A stretch of DNA of 64,000 bases from Planotetraspora sp. A-T 1434 (GTDB taxonomy: Bacteria > Actinomycetota > Actinomycetes > Streptosporangiales > Streptosporangiaceae), in the NCBI RefSeq assembly GCF_025420585.1, contig NZ_JAOEGB010000031.1, positions 1-64,000 of the forward strand. Reading direction: 5' to 3'. The first letter of the stretch is position 1. Every line of letters starts with the position of its first letter. The notes under the pieces were generated by a model that ran no database searches, was not told the DNA's origin, and saw only the letters and a list, made by a program, of their open reading frames with translations. Of the stretch, positions 37,105-45,406 are shown piece after piece. A program made the position numbers and the translations under genes.

Positions 37105-38064
37105 CTACGTTCGCAGGAACATCTCATCGAGGTGCCATTCGAGGGCCTCCCGGTTCGGCCGGTCTCGCGGTCTGTCCGGAACGTTGACCTCATGCCCGGC
37201 GCGGCGGTAAAACTCCTCGCCGTTCCCGAACTCCTCGCGCAGCCGCGGGCTGACCAGTAGCCGATGCTTGGGATCGACCGCGAGGTAGCCGCGATCGAAG
37301 AGCGTGTGCACATCCGAGCGGAGCAGGAGTCCGTTGTCCAGGCGATGCTCGCCGCCCGCCGCGACCGGGCGGATATGGGCCGCCTGAAGGACCGGCCGAA
37401 TCCGGTCGCCCGTGATCGCGCATCGCCGTTCGTACGCGTGCAGGACCACGGCCTGAAAGGCCTGTTGCCCGAGCCTGCGAGGGGCTAACCGGGGGTCGCC
37501 GTAGATGGGCCCGTCGCGATGCCAGGGCTCGGACAGATCGATATCGACACCGATTCCGATACGGTGCAGCAGGTCATGAAAGTATGCGGCGGACGGGTGG
37601 CGGGCGAGGTCGTAGCTCTTGCCCTGCACGATGTTGGGCGCGAAGTCCGGCGGCGGCCCGGCGATTCGGTCGCCGGGGAAGAAGAAGACGTCACGGATGA
37701 TGACGCAGCCGATGACGGAGTCCTCCCCGGGAGCCATCGGTTGGCTGCGGTACCTCCCGACCTGGTGGCGCAGCTCGATCAGGTTCGCGGCACCGTTGCC
37801 CTGACCGAAGATTTCCCATGCCTCAGAAACGGGAAGGGGCGCGAAGCCGCTGAAGAAGCCGCCGCCGACCACGCGGTTGTGCGGGTGGTGAGTCTTGAAG
37901 AAGAACGGTTCGCCGTGGTCGAGTGCGCGGAACTCCCGGGCGCTGGAGGGCCGCCAAAAGTTGACCTCGCTGAGAGTCGGGCGTGCGGAGAGGAAGCGGT
38001 ACCAGCTTTCGTCAGTTATCCCTACGTACGCCTTCACGGGACAATTGTGTACCTGCTTGATCAT
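37105..38064 (-). CDS. HNH endonuclease with N-terminal reader-like domain
   Basis: The C-terminal HNH domain shows YERRCAITGDRIRPVLQAAH then IRPVAAGGEHRLDNGLLLRS and DVHTLFDRGYLAV, as in restriction HNH nucleases. The N-terminal ~190 residues (AYVGITDESWYRFLSARP, PFFFKTHHPHNRVVGGGFFS, CVIIRDVFFF) form a separate domain that could recognise modified DNA (PUA/SRA-like shape is my inference). ATG 38064 (MIKQVHNCP) is the likely start; GTG 38037 and a longer frame to 38184 are possible. It is the last gene of the large operon, 129 bases after the helicase. Confidence 0.75.
   Translation of the reverse strand: MIKQVHNCPVKAYVGITDESWYRFLSARPTLSEVNFWRPSSAREFRALDHGEPFFFKTHHPHNRVVGGGFFSGFAPLPVSEAWEIFGQGNGAANLIELRHQVGRYRSQPMAPGEDSVIGCVIIRDVFFFPGDRIAGPPPDFAPNIVQGKSYDLARHPSAAYFHDLLHRIGIGVDIDLSEPWHRDGPIYGDPRLAPRRLGQQAFQAVVLHAYERRCAITGDRIRPVLQAAHIRPVAAGGEHRLDNGLLLRSDVHTLFDRGYLAVDPKHRLLVSPRLREEFGNGEEFYRRAGHEVNVPDRPRDRPNREALEWHLDEMFLRT
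37405..37444. repeat. 40-bp direct repeat, copy 2 (inside the HNH gene)
   Basis: Identical to 36970-37009. In this copy the sequence is part of the conserved HNH-domain lead-in (HAYERRCAITGD), so this is the ancestral location and copy 1 is the derived one. Confidence 0.85.
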
Positions 38065-38193
38065 TTCCGCCAGAGCTTCGAGGCGCCGACCCTCGGCAGG
38101 TAGGAGAATGCTTAGGAGGTCCTTCGCCTTACAGGGTGGATGGCGGGCTCGGGGCCCGTGCCCTCCGTCCTTATACGGCAACAAAGACCGTGG

Positions 38194-40323
38194 TCACCGG
38201 ACCAGCAGACGTGCCGGCTCCGAAAGCACGGCGGCCGCTGCGGGGAAGTCGGCCAGACGGGCGGCGAGCGTCTCAACGGCGAGTCCGCGCGGCAACAACG
38301 CGCTGAATTTGAGACCGTTCAGTGCCCGGTCGTCGATTTCGGGTTGGCTGAGCCTGCCTGCGAGATCCAGCCGCCACCCGCTGCCGGTCAGGTCATTCCG
38401 GAGCCTGATGTGCAGGTCGTCCACGCGCTGAGTCGGATCGGCGAGCGGGCCGAGGGTGGCTATAAGGGTGGCGTTGGCCCGATATCCGGCCCAAGTCCAC
38501 CACTGCAGGTCGCCATCCTCACGCACGATCACCGTGCCCTCGGGTTGGACGAGGTCGCGACTGTCTTCCCGTATCCGCATGAGTCCGCTCACTGCACGGC
38601 GAGTGAGCTTCACGGGAGCGTCGGCTCCGAGAACGACATCTCGCATGGCTCGTGACAGGGCGAAGGAGGCGCCACCGGACATCGATGTCGCCCAGCGGGC
38701 CTTGCCGCCGCCCCCTTCCATGGGCTGGACGAAGCACCGCCGTCGTTTCCAGTCGATCCAGTCCACCACCCAGGTACGGCCGGCCAGCAGCAGGAGGCGC
38801 GGGCCCGAGACGGCGGACGTCAGAAGACTGGGATCCGTCCGGCCGATCTCGGCGTTGCCGCGCAGGACGGTGAACTCCGGCGGGGCCGTGAACACCGCGG
38901 TGAGGTCCATGAAGTTCCGGCGCCCGAAACGTTGCTCCGCCTGGGGGCCGACGAGCAGGCCACCCCCGTCTCGCTCAAGAAAGCCCTGCGCAATGAGCTG
39001 ATCAAGCAGCGGTTGTGCCTGCTTCTCGTCAAAGGGAGTGAGACCGCGCCACCAATCCGGCCACAGGGCATCTCCTATCCGTCCCTCCTGCAGGGTGAGC
39101 GCGAGGAGTTGCTGCGCGACGATGTGCCGAGGCGCGGGCGGCGGCTGCAGAGGCTCGACGTATCCCCTGCTCCACAGCAGCAGGAGCCCGGCTGAGGCGA
39201 GGAGATCGTCCAAGGTCACGGCCAGGACGAGACAGTTGCGCCTGATCCCCGAGCGCCTCCCCGTGCGGCCCAGTCGCTGGAGGAACGACGCGACGGACCA
39301 AGGGGCGTTGATCTGGATGACCCGGTCCAGGTCACCGACGTCGATGCCCAGCTCGAGGGTGGAGGTCGAGACGATGACGCAGTCGCGAGACTGGGCGAAT
39401 GCCTCTTCCGCGCGTCGGCGCTCATCAGCCGAGAGGGAGGAGTGGGAGAGGAATGTCGTGACCCCGTGGTCGCGCAGCAGCTGGCCCAGCTCCTCCACCA
39501 TTCTGCGGGAGTCGCAGAAGACGAGCCGCTTCTCGCCGTGATGCAGTGCGGCGATGACACGGGCGGCGTTGGCGAGGGAGCCGACGTGGTCCAGCTCCAC
39601 CTCGGCGGCGCCGGGATCCGCCCCTTTTTCTGGGGCGATCACCTCTGCGGGTCGGCTCCCGGCGCCCGAACCCTGCAGCCAGGAAAGCAGTTCACGCGGA
39701 TTGCCCACCGTTGCCGACAGGCCGATTCGCTGGAGCGGGCGGCCGGCCAGCCGGGTGAGGCGCTCCAGGACGGCGAGCAGGTGCCAGCCTCGGTCATCGC
39801 GAGCGAAGGCGTGGACCTCGTCGACCATGACCGCCCGCAGGTCCGCGAGCAGGCGGCGGTGGTCCACCCCGGTGCTGATGAGCATGGACTCCAGGGATTC
39901 CGGGGTTGTCAGCAGGATGTCGGGCGGGTCACGCAGGATCGCCTGGCGGCGAGAGCCGGACACGTCGCCGTGCCAAAGCTCCACCCGCCTGCCCAGCCAG
40001 CTCGCGTACGCCTGCAGGCGCGGCAGCAGATTGTTGAGCAGGGCCTTCAACGGGCAGACATAGAGTACGGATAGCCCGGTCCAGGTCTGCTCCTCCATGA
40101 CGGACAGCAGCGGGAACACCGCTGCCTCGGTCTTGCCGCCCGCCGTCGGCGCGATCAGCAGCGCGTCCTGTCCCTCGCCGATGGGGCCGAGAGCCTGCGC
40201 CTGCATCGGCCGTAGCCGCTGCCAGCCCAGCGTGTTGGTGAGGTGGTAGGCGATCGTCGGATGCAGTGCGAGCGCCGACGGGGCCGGCTGTGCGGTCAGG
40301 TGCGAGGTCGTCTGCGAGGTCAT
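38194..40323 (-). CDS. BrxHI/Lhr-like DEAD/DEAH helicase
   Basis: 709 residues. Motif I is IAPTAGGKTEAA (58-69), motif II is MVDEVHAF (166-173), motif III is LSATVG, and motif VI is FLQRLGRTGRRSG. The C-terminal winged-helix and beta-barrel region resembles Lhr. This is the BrxHI helicase type that accompanies BrxD in BREX type 2 and related arrays. The ATG at 40323 overlaps the brxD-like stop (ATGA), so the pair is translationally coupled. No pglX, pglY or full pglZ is present in the window. Confidence 0.83.
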   Translation of the reverse strand: MTSQTTSHLTAQPAPSALALHPTIAYHLTNTLGWQRLRPMQAQALGPIGEGQDALLIAPTAGGKTEAAVFPLLSVMEEQTWTGLSVLYVCPLKALLNNLLPRLQAYASWLGRRVELWHGDVSGSRRQAILRDPPDILLTTPESLESMLISTGVDHRRLLADLRAVMVDEVHAFARDDRGWHLLAVLERLTRLAGRPLQRIGLSATVGNPRELLSWLQGSGAGSRPAEVIAPEKGADPGAAEVELDHVGSLANAARVIAALHHGEKRLVFCDSRRMVEELGQLLRDHGVTTFLSHSSLSADERRRAEEAFAQSRDCVIVSTSTLELGIDVGDLDRVIQINAPWSVASFLQRLGRTGRRSGIRRNCLVLAVTLDDLLASAGLLLLWSRGYVEPLQPPPAPRHIVAQQLLALTLQEGRIGDALWPDWWRGLTPFDEKQAQPLLDQLIAQGFLERDGGGLLVGPQAEQRFGRRNFMDLTAVFTAPPEFTVLRGNAEIGRTDPSLLTSAVSGPRLLLLAGRTWVVDWIDWKRRRCFVQPMEGGGGKARWATSMSGGASFALSRAMRDVVLGADAPVKLTRRAVSGLMRIREDSRDLVQPEGTVIVREDGDLQWWTWAGYRANATLIATLGPLADPTQRVDDLHIRLRNDLTGSGWRLDLAGRLSQPEIDDRALNGLKFSALLPRGLAVETLAARLADFPAAAAVLSEPARLLVR

Positions 40324-41642
40324 GGCAGGTCGAGCTCCACCTCGTCGGCCGAGACGGCGGTACGGCTGCGGAACGCGTTGAGCTCATCGTCGTTCAGCTC
40401 GCCCTCCGCGACCGTGACCTGCCGGTAGTCCCTCCGGGGGTCGAAGTCCTCATGGTCCGACACCCGGTACAGCACGTCGGCGACGAGCTTGCGGAGGAAG
40501 ATGCGGGGCGCCACACCGGCCCCCAGATGCCCGGCGACCGAGGTGGCCAGATCCTTGATGTAAGCGTCGTCGACAAGGGCCCTAATCCGCTGCTCGGCCG
40601 GATCCCCCTGGGCGTACAGATCGCGTACGGCGCAGCCCAGCTCGACCAGTTTGTCCCGGTCGAAGCCGGTGAGCCGGATCTGCACCGCCCGCGCGGTGTC
40701 GAACCGCGCGTCTGTCTTGAAGTCGACGTGGAGCCGCTGGGCGAGCGGCGTGCTGCGCTGAACCCCCTGCTGGCCGTCGTAGAAGGCGGGGGTTCCGGTG
40801 ATGACCAGGTAGAGACCGGGGAACCGGCCCTTGTCGATCTCGTCGATGAGCTGCCTTAGGGCGTTCAGGCTCCGCTCGCGGTTGTCGCTGCGCATCCGCT
40901 GCAGAGTCTCGACCTCGTCGAGCACGACGAGCAGCCCTGGATAGCCGCAGTCCCGCAGCACCACGAGCAGCCCCTGGAGAAAGTGGAGGGCTCCGGTCGA
41001 GTCGAGATCGCCCTTGAGCCCGGCATAGCGGCGGACGCTCGCCGCGACGTTCGGCTCGCCGCCCACCCAGGCGAGCAGGCCGTCCGCGGTCGCGTTGTCG
41101 CCCGACAGCCGGGCTCGACGGTAGAAGCGCAGCGCGGTCGCGAACGCGGGGGCGTTCTTGGCGGTCTCCGCCAGTCGCGACTCGATGAGGTCCTCGACCG
41201 CCCCCGTCATCGCCCGCCGGTCGTCCTTCGCGACCCCGGCGTCATCCTCAAGAGCGAGGAGCCAGGTGTCCACGATGTCCCGCAGCGCGCTCGGCGGCGA
41301 GGACGTTGTGCTGAGCCCGCCGATCAGCGACCGGTACACGGTCTCCAGCCGGTGCAGGGGTGTGGTCCGGTCCGAGATCTGGATCTCGGTGGTGGCCATC
41401 CCCTTCCGCTTGGCCCTTTCGGCCAGCCAACGGGCGAAGAACGTCTTGCCCGAGCCGTACTCTCCGCGGATCGCCTTGAACCCCGCGCTGCCCGCGGTGA
41501 CCGCCGCCAGATCGTCGTCGAGCGCCTTCTCGAATCGCTCCATGCCGACCGCGAACAGGTCCAGGCCGTTGCGCGGCACTGTGCCGCGGCCCAAGGCGTC
41601 GATGATCTGCCGTCGCCTGGCCCGGCTGACCTTCGGTGTCAC
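40320..41642 (-). CDS. BrxD-like ATPase (BREX ATP-binding domain)
   Basis: 440 residues. The Walker A GEYGSGKTFFARWLAE starts at residue 60 and the Walker B GLLVVLDEVETLQRM at 236-250, followed by sensor-type FPGLYLVITGTPAFYDG. These features match the BREX-system ATP-binding family (BrxD, DUF2791-like), an AAA+ ATPase usually encoded beside the Lhr-like helicase BrxHI. The GTG at 41642 overlaps the kinase stop. It probably couples ATP hydrolysis to loading or signalling within the complex. Confidence 0.83.
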   Translation of the reverse strand: MTPKVSRARRRQIIDALGRGTVPRNGLDLFAVGMERFEKALDDDLAAVTAGSAGFKAIRGEYGSGKTFFARWLAERAKRKGMATTEIQISDRTTPLHRLETVYRSLIGGLSTTSSPPSALRDIVDTWLLALEDDAGVAKDDRRAMTGAVEDLIESRLAETAKNAPAFATALRFYRRARLSGDNATADGLLAWVGGEPNVAASVRRYAGLKGDLDSTGALHFLQGLLVVLRDCGYPGLLVVLDEVETLQRMRSDNRERSLNALRQLIDEIDKGRFPGLYLVITGTPAFYDGQQGVQRSTPLAQRLHVDFKTDARFDTARAVQIRLTGFDRDKLVELGCAVRDLYAQGDPAEQRIRALVDDAYIKDLATSVAGHLGAGVAPRIFLRKLVADVLYRVSDHEDFDPRRDYRQVTVAEGELNDDELNAFRSRTAVSADEVELDLP

Positions 41643-43285
41643 GGCTCATCCTCCTCCAGGAACTGCTCTTCCAGCAGTCGCACGTTCAGCTCGACCGTAC
41701 GGTCGCCGTCCTTCAGCGTGATCACTTCGGTCTGCTCCACGTTGAGCAGGTTCTTCAGGGCCCGCATGAGCAAGACGGTCCTGTCGGCGGTGTCTCCGAG
41801 CAGCTTCGTCATGTTCGCCACCGAGTCCCGCCCGGTTCCCGCCGCGAGGTGGTCGATGAATCGGGCGACCACCTTGTCATCGACCGCGCCGCCCCGCGGT
41901 GCCAGCCGCCGCTGCTCGGCGTAGGTCTCCGAGGCGATCACTCGCTGCCCCAGCGTCGGTACGGCTCCCGCCGCTGACGGTGCGAGTTGCGGCGATGAGG
42001 GCGGCGACCCGGCTTGCGGTGCCGGGGCGAGTGGTGCCGGGTGTGGTACCGGTGTGGGTGTTGTGGTCGTCCCCGGCTGCGACTTCGGCGGCTGGGGCGG
42101 GGGAATGGGCTGCGACCCTGACGGCTGAGGTGCCGGTACGGGCTGCGCTCCTATCGGCCCGGGCCCTGACACAGGCTGCGACTTCGGCGGTGGAGGCGTC
42201 GGGTGCGGAGTCGCCACGCTGCCGGTGGGAGTCGTCCCCCCGTTGAGAGTGGGGACGGGCGTCCGTCGCCGCTCGGTAGACGACGGAGGCAGCGGCTGCG
42301 ACAGCGTAGGCCGTTCTCCCGGCGCCGGTCTGCTGACGGTCACGCTGTGCCGGTCTGTGCCCGGCAGGCGGATCGGAGCGACGGGTCCGGCGTGGACGGA
42401 GGGTTGCGGACGGGGAGGACGGGTCACCGCGATGCGCTTACGGCCGACCAGGGCCTGCACCCACTCGGCCGCAACCGGGCGGGTGCCCCGTGGCCCCTGC
42501 GTGCGGGTGAACAGCTCTCTGACCGCGGTGACAACATGGTCCGGCAGGCCGGAAAGCAGTGTCGGCTCCTGGCCGGGCCGTACTGATGCGGTCCGCGACA
42601 GCACCCGGCCGACCAGCAGCGCGAGTTTGTAGCGGTCGGTGTCCAGGTCCGGCCCGCTGGACGGCTGGTGCGGATCGTCCCAGTCGGGTGTGTGCGCCTG
42701 CCGAAGCACGGGTTCCGCCCCGTGCCGACGCAGGCCGTCGCAGTCGAGCATGAAGATCGTGTACGGCGGGCCCGGGCGCCACAGGAGGTTCCGGAAGGAC
42801 AGGTCTCCGACCACCCACCCGTGGGTGTGCAGCAGGTCGATCAGCTTGGCAGCCAGCGTGGCGATCTCAATGCGGCCCGTGATGTCTGGCTGGTGCAGTT
42901 CCCGCCAGGCCCAGTTCGGCTCGTACAGCAGGTACTGCAGCTCGACCAGCTTGAGCTTGCCGCCGATCGGGCCGTAGAACTCCTGGGGCACGTGGGGCAT
43001 GAGGAAGCCGGTCACCCGGTCTCCGCTCACCACCCTCGCCACGGGCCAGGCACACTGGGCCAGCAGGGCACGCGCTTCTCCGGCCGTCTGCCGACGACCG
43101 AACTCGACGAGTTCCGCCAGTGCCATGCCGTTCACGTGGCCGGCCTGCGGCATGTACTCCTTGTAGACGAGGTTCTCCGGCCCGAGCACACGGGTGACCA
43201 CTCCTTGGCCACCCTTGTCCAGGGGCTCCGATTCAAGGGCCAGGGTCCCGCGCTGCCGGTCGAGCGCGTGGGGGGTGAAGGACAT
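41639..43285 (-). CDS. divergent protein kinase with PglZ-C-terminus-like tail
   Basis: 548 residues. The kinase domain is ~1-290: Gly loop LDKGGQGVV (22-30), Lys in VYKEY, catalytic loop VGDLSFRNLLW (GD replacing HRD) and DCDG replacing DFG, as in YegI-type kinases of TerY triads. A Pro/Ser/Thr-rich linker of ~150 residues follows. The last ~100 residues (TYAEQRRLAPRGGAVDDKVV, FIDHLAAG, LLNVEQTEVI, LLEEQFL) resemble the C-terminal domain of BREX-2 PglZ by recollection of that family. The gene follows the phosphatase without a gap and overlaps the brxD-like gene. Confidence 0.78.
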   Translation of the reverse strand: MSFTPHALDRQRGTLALESEPLDKGGQGVVTRVLGPENLVYKEYMPQAGHVNGMALAELVEFGRRQTAGEARALLAQCAWPVARVVSGDRVTGFLMPHVPQEFYGPIGGKLKLVELQYLLYEPNWAWRELHQPDITGRIEIATLAAKLIDLLHTHGWVVGDLSFRNLLWRPGPPYTIFMLDCDGLRRHGAEPVLRQAHTPDWDDPHQPSSGPDLDTDRYKLALLVGRVLSRTASVRPGQEPTLLSGLPDHVVTAVRELFTRTQGPRGTRPVAAEWVQALVGRKRIAVTRPPRPQPSVHAGPVAPIRLPGTDRHSVTVSRPAPGERPTLSQPLPPSSTERRRTPVPTLNGGTTPTGSVATPHPTPPPPKSQPVSGPGPIGAQPVPAPQPSGSQPIPPPQPPKSQPGTTTTPTPVPHPAPLAPAPQAGSPPSSPQLAPSAAGAVPTLGQRVIASETYAEQRRLAPRGGAVDDKVVARFIDHLAAGTGRDSVANMTKLLGDTADRTVLLMRALKNLLNVEQTEVITLKDGDRTVELNVRLLEEQFLEEDEP

Positions 43286-44164
43286 TCAGACTCTCCAGAG
43301 GCACACGGCGGTCCGGTCGTCGTCGTGCGTCCTGGCTCGGAAGCTCATCTGCCAGAAGAACTCGGGGAGCGGCGGCGGTCCCTGACGCCACCAGTCCGAC
43401 AGCTGCGTGCTCACCTGCGGAGCACGCATCGGCTTGGCCAGACCGTCGGTGCACAGGAGCAGCATGTCGCCTGGGTAGAGGTCGGCATGACCGACCTCGA
43501 CATGCTTGACGTCCCGCGGCAGGGCACGGGTCGCCGAGGTGGCGACCGCAGCCTCCGCTTCGTCCTCCTGGAAGCAGGGCATCCATACGCCTCGGTGCAG
43601 TCGCCAGGCCGTGCAGTCGCCGACCCGCATGATGGTGGCGCGATGCCGTGACGCCTCGGGCAGCTCTTCTACGACGGCGGCGCAGAACGTCGTCGACAAC
43701 TCGTCCGGTGCGACCTGGAGCTTGTCCGCCCGATCGTTGATGTCGTCGGCGATGTTCTCGATGAAGTATCGGGCGGCCGTCACGGGCTCGGCGTGGACCA
43801 GAAAGTCAGAAAGGTTCGCGTGCGCGACCTCACAGGCCGTGGCCGCTCCGATATGTGACTCTTCCTTGCTGCCGAGTCCGTCCGCCACGCAGGCCAGCAG
43901 CAGGTGGTCGCCGTCGTGCCAGAGCCCCATCGCGTCCTGGCGCGGAGTGCCGTAGTAGCGATGTGCGTCCCCTCGCAGGGAGGCGGCGCGCACCTCCAGG
44001 CCGGGCAGCGCCGCGCCGTCGATTTCGCTGTCCGGCCGCCGAACCGCCGACAGCGGGCCTGGCCGGGAGACCAGCCTCGGCTGGCGGCCGATGACGAGCG
44101 GTTCGGGAATCCCGGGTACATCCCCCGCCGTCTCCGCCGCCGCGTACTCATGGACCTGTTCCAT
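43286..44164 (-). CDS. PP2C-type protein phosphatase
   Basis: 292 residues. PP2C motifs occur in order: RQDAMG (metal Asp), CVADGLGSKEESHIGA, IMRVGDCTAWRL, DMLLLCTDGLAKPM and the final DDDRTAVCLW. It removes phosphate from Ser/Thr and is expected to oppose the kinase encoded immediately downstream. The N-terminal ~60 residues are low in structure. It sits between the vWA gene (32-base gap) and the kinase gene (no gap). Confidence 0.88.
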   Translation of the reverse strand: MEQVHEYAAAETAGDVPGIPEPLVIGRQPRLVSRPGPLSAVRRPDSEIDGAALPGLEVRAASLRGDAHRYYGTPRQDAMGLWHDGDHLLLACVADGLGSKEESHIGAATACEVAHANLSDFLVHAEPVTAARYFIENIADDINDRADKLQVAPDELSTTFCAAVVEELPEASRHRATIMRVGDCTAWRLHRGVWMPCFQEDEAEAAVATSATRALPRDVKHVEVGHADLYPGDMLLLCTDGLAKPMRAPQVSTQLSDWWRQGPPPLPEFFWQMSFRARTHDDDRTAVCLWRV

Positions 44165-44196
44165 ATGTGGTTTCCTCTTCGGGTCCGTGCCCCCGG

Positions 44197-44868
44197 TCAG
44201 ACCGGGTCGGGGGCCAGGACCGTGTAGCCCGGCACCTGATCGGGGATGATGAGCTGGGCGTTGCCCGAGGGGTCGGAGGACGACGCGACGGCCGACTGGA
44301 CCACGGAGTTGAGCAGTTGCCTCGCGAACTCCCGGAGCGCCTGGGTGGGCGACATGTCGCCGTTGGCGATGAACGCCCGGAACGTGGCCACCTGTTGCAG
44401 GGTCGCCGGGTCCACGTCGCCGAAGCCGAACGCCAGGATGGTCGGGTGGGCTCTGAAGTCGTGGCTGACCAGGTTCTTGTGCTCCACGTGCCAGTCGTCC
44501 GTCGGCAGCCCGTCCGTGAGGAAGAACACCGTGGGGCGATACGGCGCGTGCCCGGCCTGCTTAAGCCCTGCGATGTCCTGCTCGATGGTGCGCTTGAGCA
44601 GGGAGAACGCGGCACCGTAGTTGGTCGCGCCGCGCGGGGACAGCTGCGGGATCGAGTGCACGTCGTTGAGGTCTGCCAGCGGGAGCAGTACCTCGGCGGT
44701 GGCGCTGAACCCGATGATGCCGAGCCTGGCCCGATCCGCCACCACCGGGTTGCTCGCGATCTCCTGGTAGATCGCGGGGAGTTCCTGGTTGATGGCGTCC
44801 AGGGGCGGTCCCTGCATTGAGTACGACTCGTCGCAGACCAGATAGAAGGGGAGTACCTGCTCACTCAT
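44197..44868 (-). CDS. von Willebrand factor A protein (TerY/YegL-like)
   Basis: 223 residues consisting of one vWA domain. The MIDAS metal site is complete: YLVCDESYSM (DxSxS at 13-17), Thr in RGATNYGAAF, and FFLTDGLPTDDW. The C-terminal ~40 residues hold a short extension. Together with the PP2C and kinase genes it forms the TerY-type phosphorylation triad known from stress and defence gene clusters, where the vWA protein is thought to act as a metal-dependent scaffold. Confidence 0.87.
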   Translation of the reverse strand: MSEQVLPFYLVCDESYSMQGPPLDAINQELPAIYQEIASNPVVADRARLGIIGFSATAEVLLPLADLNDVHSIPQLSPRGATNYGAAFSLLKRTIEQDIAGLKQAGHAPYRPTVFFLTDGLPTDDWHVEHKNLVSHDFRAHPTILAFGFGDVDPATLQQVATFRAFIANGDMSPTQALREFARQLLNSVVQSAVASSSDPSGNAQLIIPDQVPGYTVLAPDPV

Positions 44869-44878
44869 CAGGTGATCC

Positions 44879-45406
44879 TCAGTTCTTGGAGGTGGGGGCG
44901 CAGCCGCTCGTCACGAAGTAGACCTCCATGGAGATCGACCCGGCCGGTGCGGCGAGATCATGGAAGTTGCGGGTGGCGGCCGTCCCGAAGATGCTGGGAT
45001 AGGCCGTGCTGATGGCGTGGTTGACGCGGCTCGCGAGACGCACGCCGTCTCCGGCGCCCCCGCTGGCACCGAAGGTGAGCACCATGCCGGCGTGTCTGCC
45101 TGCGAGGCGGCTCTTGTGCTTGCGCAGCTCTGTCTTCACCTGGCGCACGAGAGCGGCGTCGCTCGCGCCTGGGTTCACGGAGAATGAGATCTTGGTAGCC
45201 TTCGCTCCCACACCGCCGATTCGGGTCGCGCAGGGAGAAGGGCTCGGAGAAGGGCTCGGTGACGTACCGGCGGCCAGCGGCTTTGGTGGTGCCGGTGGTG
45301 GCGCCTGAGCTCCGAGCATGATGATCGTCAGCCCGAGGAGCAGATCGGCGAAGAGCCAGCCGGTGAGGAGCAAGGGAACGAACGTTTCTCTGGAGGAGCG
45401 TGTCAT
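44879..45406 (-). CDS. membrane protein with intramembrane Asp (MotB/ZorB-like candidate)
   Basis: 175 residues. One N-terminal membrane helix LLTGWLFADLLLGLTIIMLG contains Asp21, the position expected of the ion-carrying Asp in MotB/ExbD/ZorB. A Pro/Ser linker leads to an extracytoplasmic alpha/beta domain (~65-165) that could be a reduced OmpA-like fold. The classical OmpA peptidoglycan motif is not evident. The ATG at 45406 overlaps the stop of the coiled-coil membrane protein, supporting a two-subunit complex. Confidence 0.65.
   Translation of the reverse strand: MTRSSRETFVPLLLTGWLFADLLLGLTIIMLGAQAPPPAPPKPLAAGTSPSPSPSPSPCATRIGGVGAKATKISFSVNPGASDAALVRQVKTELRKHKSRLAGRHAGMVLTFGASGGAGDGVRLASRVNHAISTAYPSIFGTAATRNFHDLAAPAGSISMEVYFVTSGCAPTSKN

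Noticed and set aside
38194-43285. A complete BREX type 2 (Pgl) system
   Set aside because: Only BrxD- and BrxHI-like genes and a PglZ-tail-like domain are present; pglW, pglX, pglY and the PglZ core are not in the window.
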